Shown here piece after piece: positions 5,219 to 5,352 of a stretch of 5,352 nucleotides of DNA. Source of the DNA: Promethearchaeota archaeon (GTDB taxonomy: Archaea > Asgardarchaeota > Lokiarchaeia > Sigynarchaeales > SOKP01); contig WJKD01000844.1 in the NCBI GenBank assembly GCA_014729315.1, forward strand, positions 1-5,352. Direction: 5' to 3'. The notes under the pieces were generated by a model, which saw nothing but the letters and a program-made list of their open reading frames with translations, was not told the DNA's origin and made no database searches. The position numbers were made by a program, and so were the translations under genes. Every line of letters begins with the position of its first letter. Within the stretch, counting starts at the first letter, position 1.

Positions 5219-5352
5219 TTTAATAGCTCTCCAATCTCTCTTTAAAAAAGGTTTAATTGTTAATATTAAACCTTGAATAATTAATTTTTCGTTTGAAATT
5301 TTTGGTTTAATTTCTTTTTAGTATTTGATATCAATTCATCACAGTTCTGGAG
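5219..5352 (-). promoter_or_regulatory. Promoter and leader region of the coiled-coil gene
   Basis: On the minus strand a TATA-like TTTAATATTA lies within the inverted repeat at 5248-5274, about 45 bases before the GTG. A start about 25 bases downstream would leave a roughly 20-base leader carrying the GGAGAG Shine-Dalgarno (5232-5227). GGTTTAATT occurs at 5250-5258 and again at 5304-5312, with an inverted copy of its core at 5265-5272. No gene is apparent in the remainder to 5352. The final GGAG (5349-5352) could be a Shine-Dalgarno for a plus-strand gene just beyond the window, but this cannot be tested here. Confidence 0.4.
5248..5274. repeat. Perfect 10-bp inverted repeat upstream of the coiled-coil gene
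   Basis: Arms AAGGTTTAAT (5248-5257) and ATTAAACCTT (5265-5274) are exact reverse complements around a 7-base spacer. On the minus strand the hairpin is followed by a T-run (complement of A 5244-5249), which also gives it the form of an intrinsic terminator, for example for a minus-strand gene further right. Because the repeat covers the likely TATA element, an operator for a dimeric repressor is the alternative. Confidence 0.5.

Overview
The window is strongly A+T-rich and most likely comes from an Asgard archaeon, Lokiarchaeia-like or close to it. This is inferred from gene content. The markers are paralogous Rab/Arf-like small GTPases with a WDIGGQ G3 box, a leucine-rich-repeat (LRR) protein of the Asgard type beside them, a CPBP-type intramembrane protease remnant, and an archaeal-type CofC enzyme. 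Archaeal-looking TATA boxes and apparently leaderless genes fit this. No rRNA, tRNA, CRISPR array or transposase was seen.

Layout, left to right. (1) 1-326: 3' end of a plus-strand gene, possibly a TrmB-like transcription regulator. (2) 327-459: intergenic region with two short hairpins, a TATA-like box and a clear GGAGG Shine-Dalgarno. (3) 460-1032: complete small GTPase with an intact P-loop, an Arf-like G3 and an enlarged interswitch. (4) 1049-1698: two overlapping remnants, a CPBP protease core without its ends and a 131-140 aa fragment of unknown origin. (5) 1741-2655: LRR protein with about nine repeats. (6) 2658-3173: second GTPase paralog, whose open frame begins inside the P-loop at Lys-Thr-Ser, so β1 and the P-loop glycines are missing. 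It abuts the LRR gene, and an A10 run at the LRR 3' end would join the two frames if read with a -1 shift. (7) 3243-3977: divergent CofC-like guanylyltransferase (coenzyme F420 pathway). (8) 3986-5218, minus strand: 410-residue coiled-coil protein, convergent with cofC across an 8-bp gap and a shared hairpin. (9) 5219-5352: its promoter region, with a perfect 10-bp inverted repeat.

The most notable feature is the 1.0-3.2 kb block. An intact GTPase is followed by three reading frames with missing 5' ends and one LRR gene. The LRR followed by a GTPase core recalls the LRR-Roc order of Roco proteins. The missing P-loop and the homopolymer leave three options: a decayed LRR-GTPase fusion, a partial duplication joined by deletion, or an assembly artefact. 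The genes flanking this block (cofC and the coiled-coil gene) look intact, and nothing in the sequence links them functionally to the GTPases.
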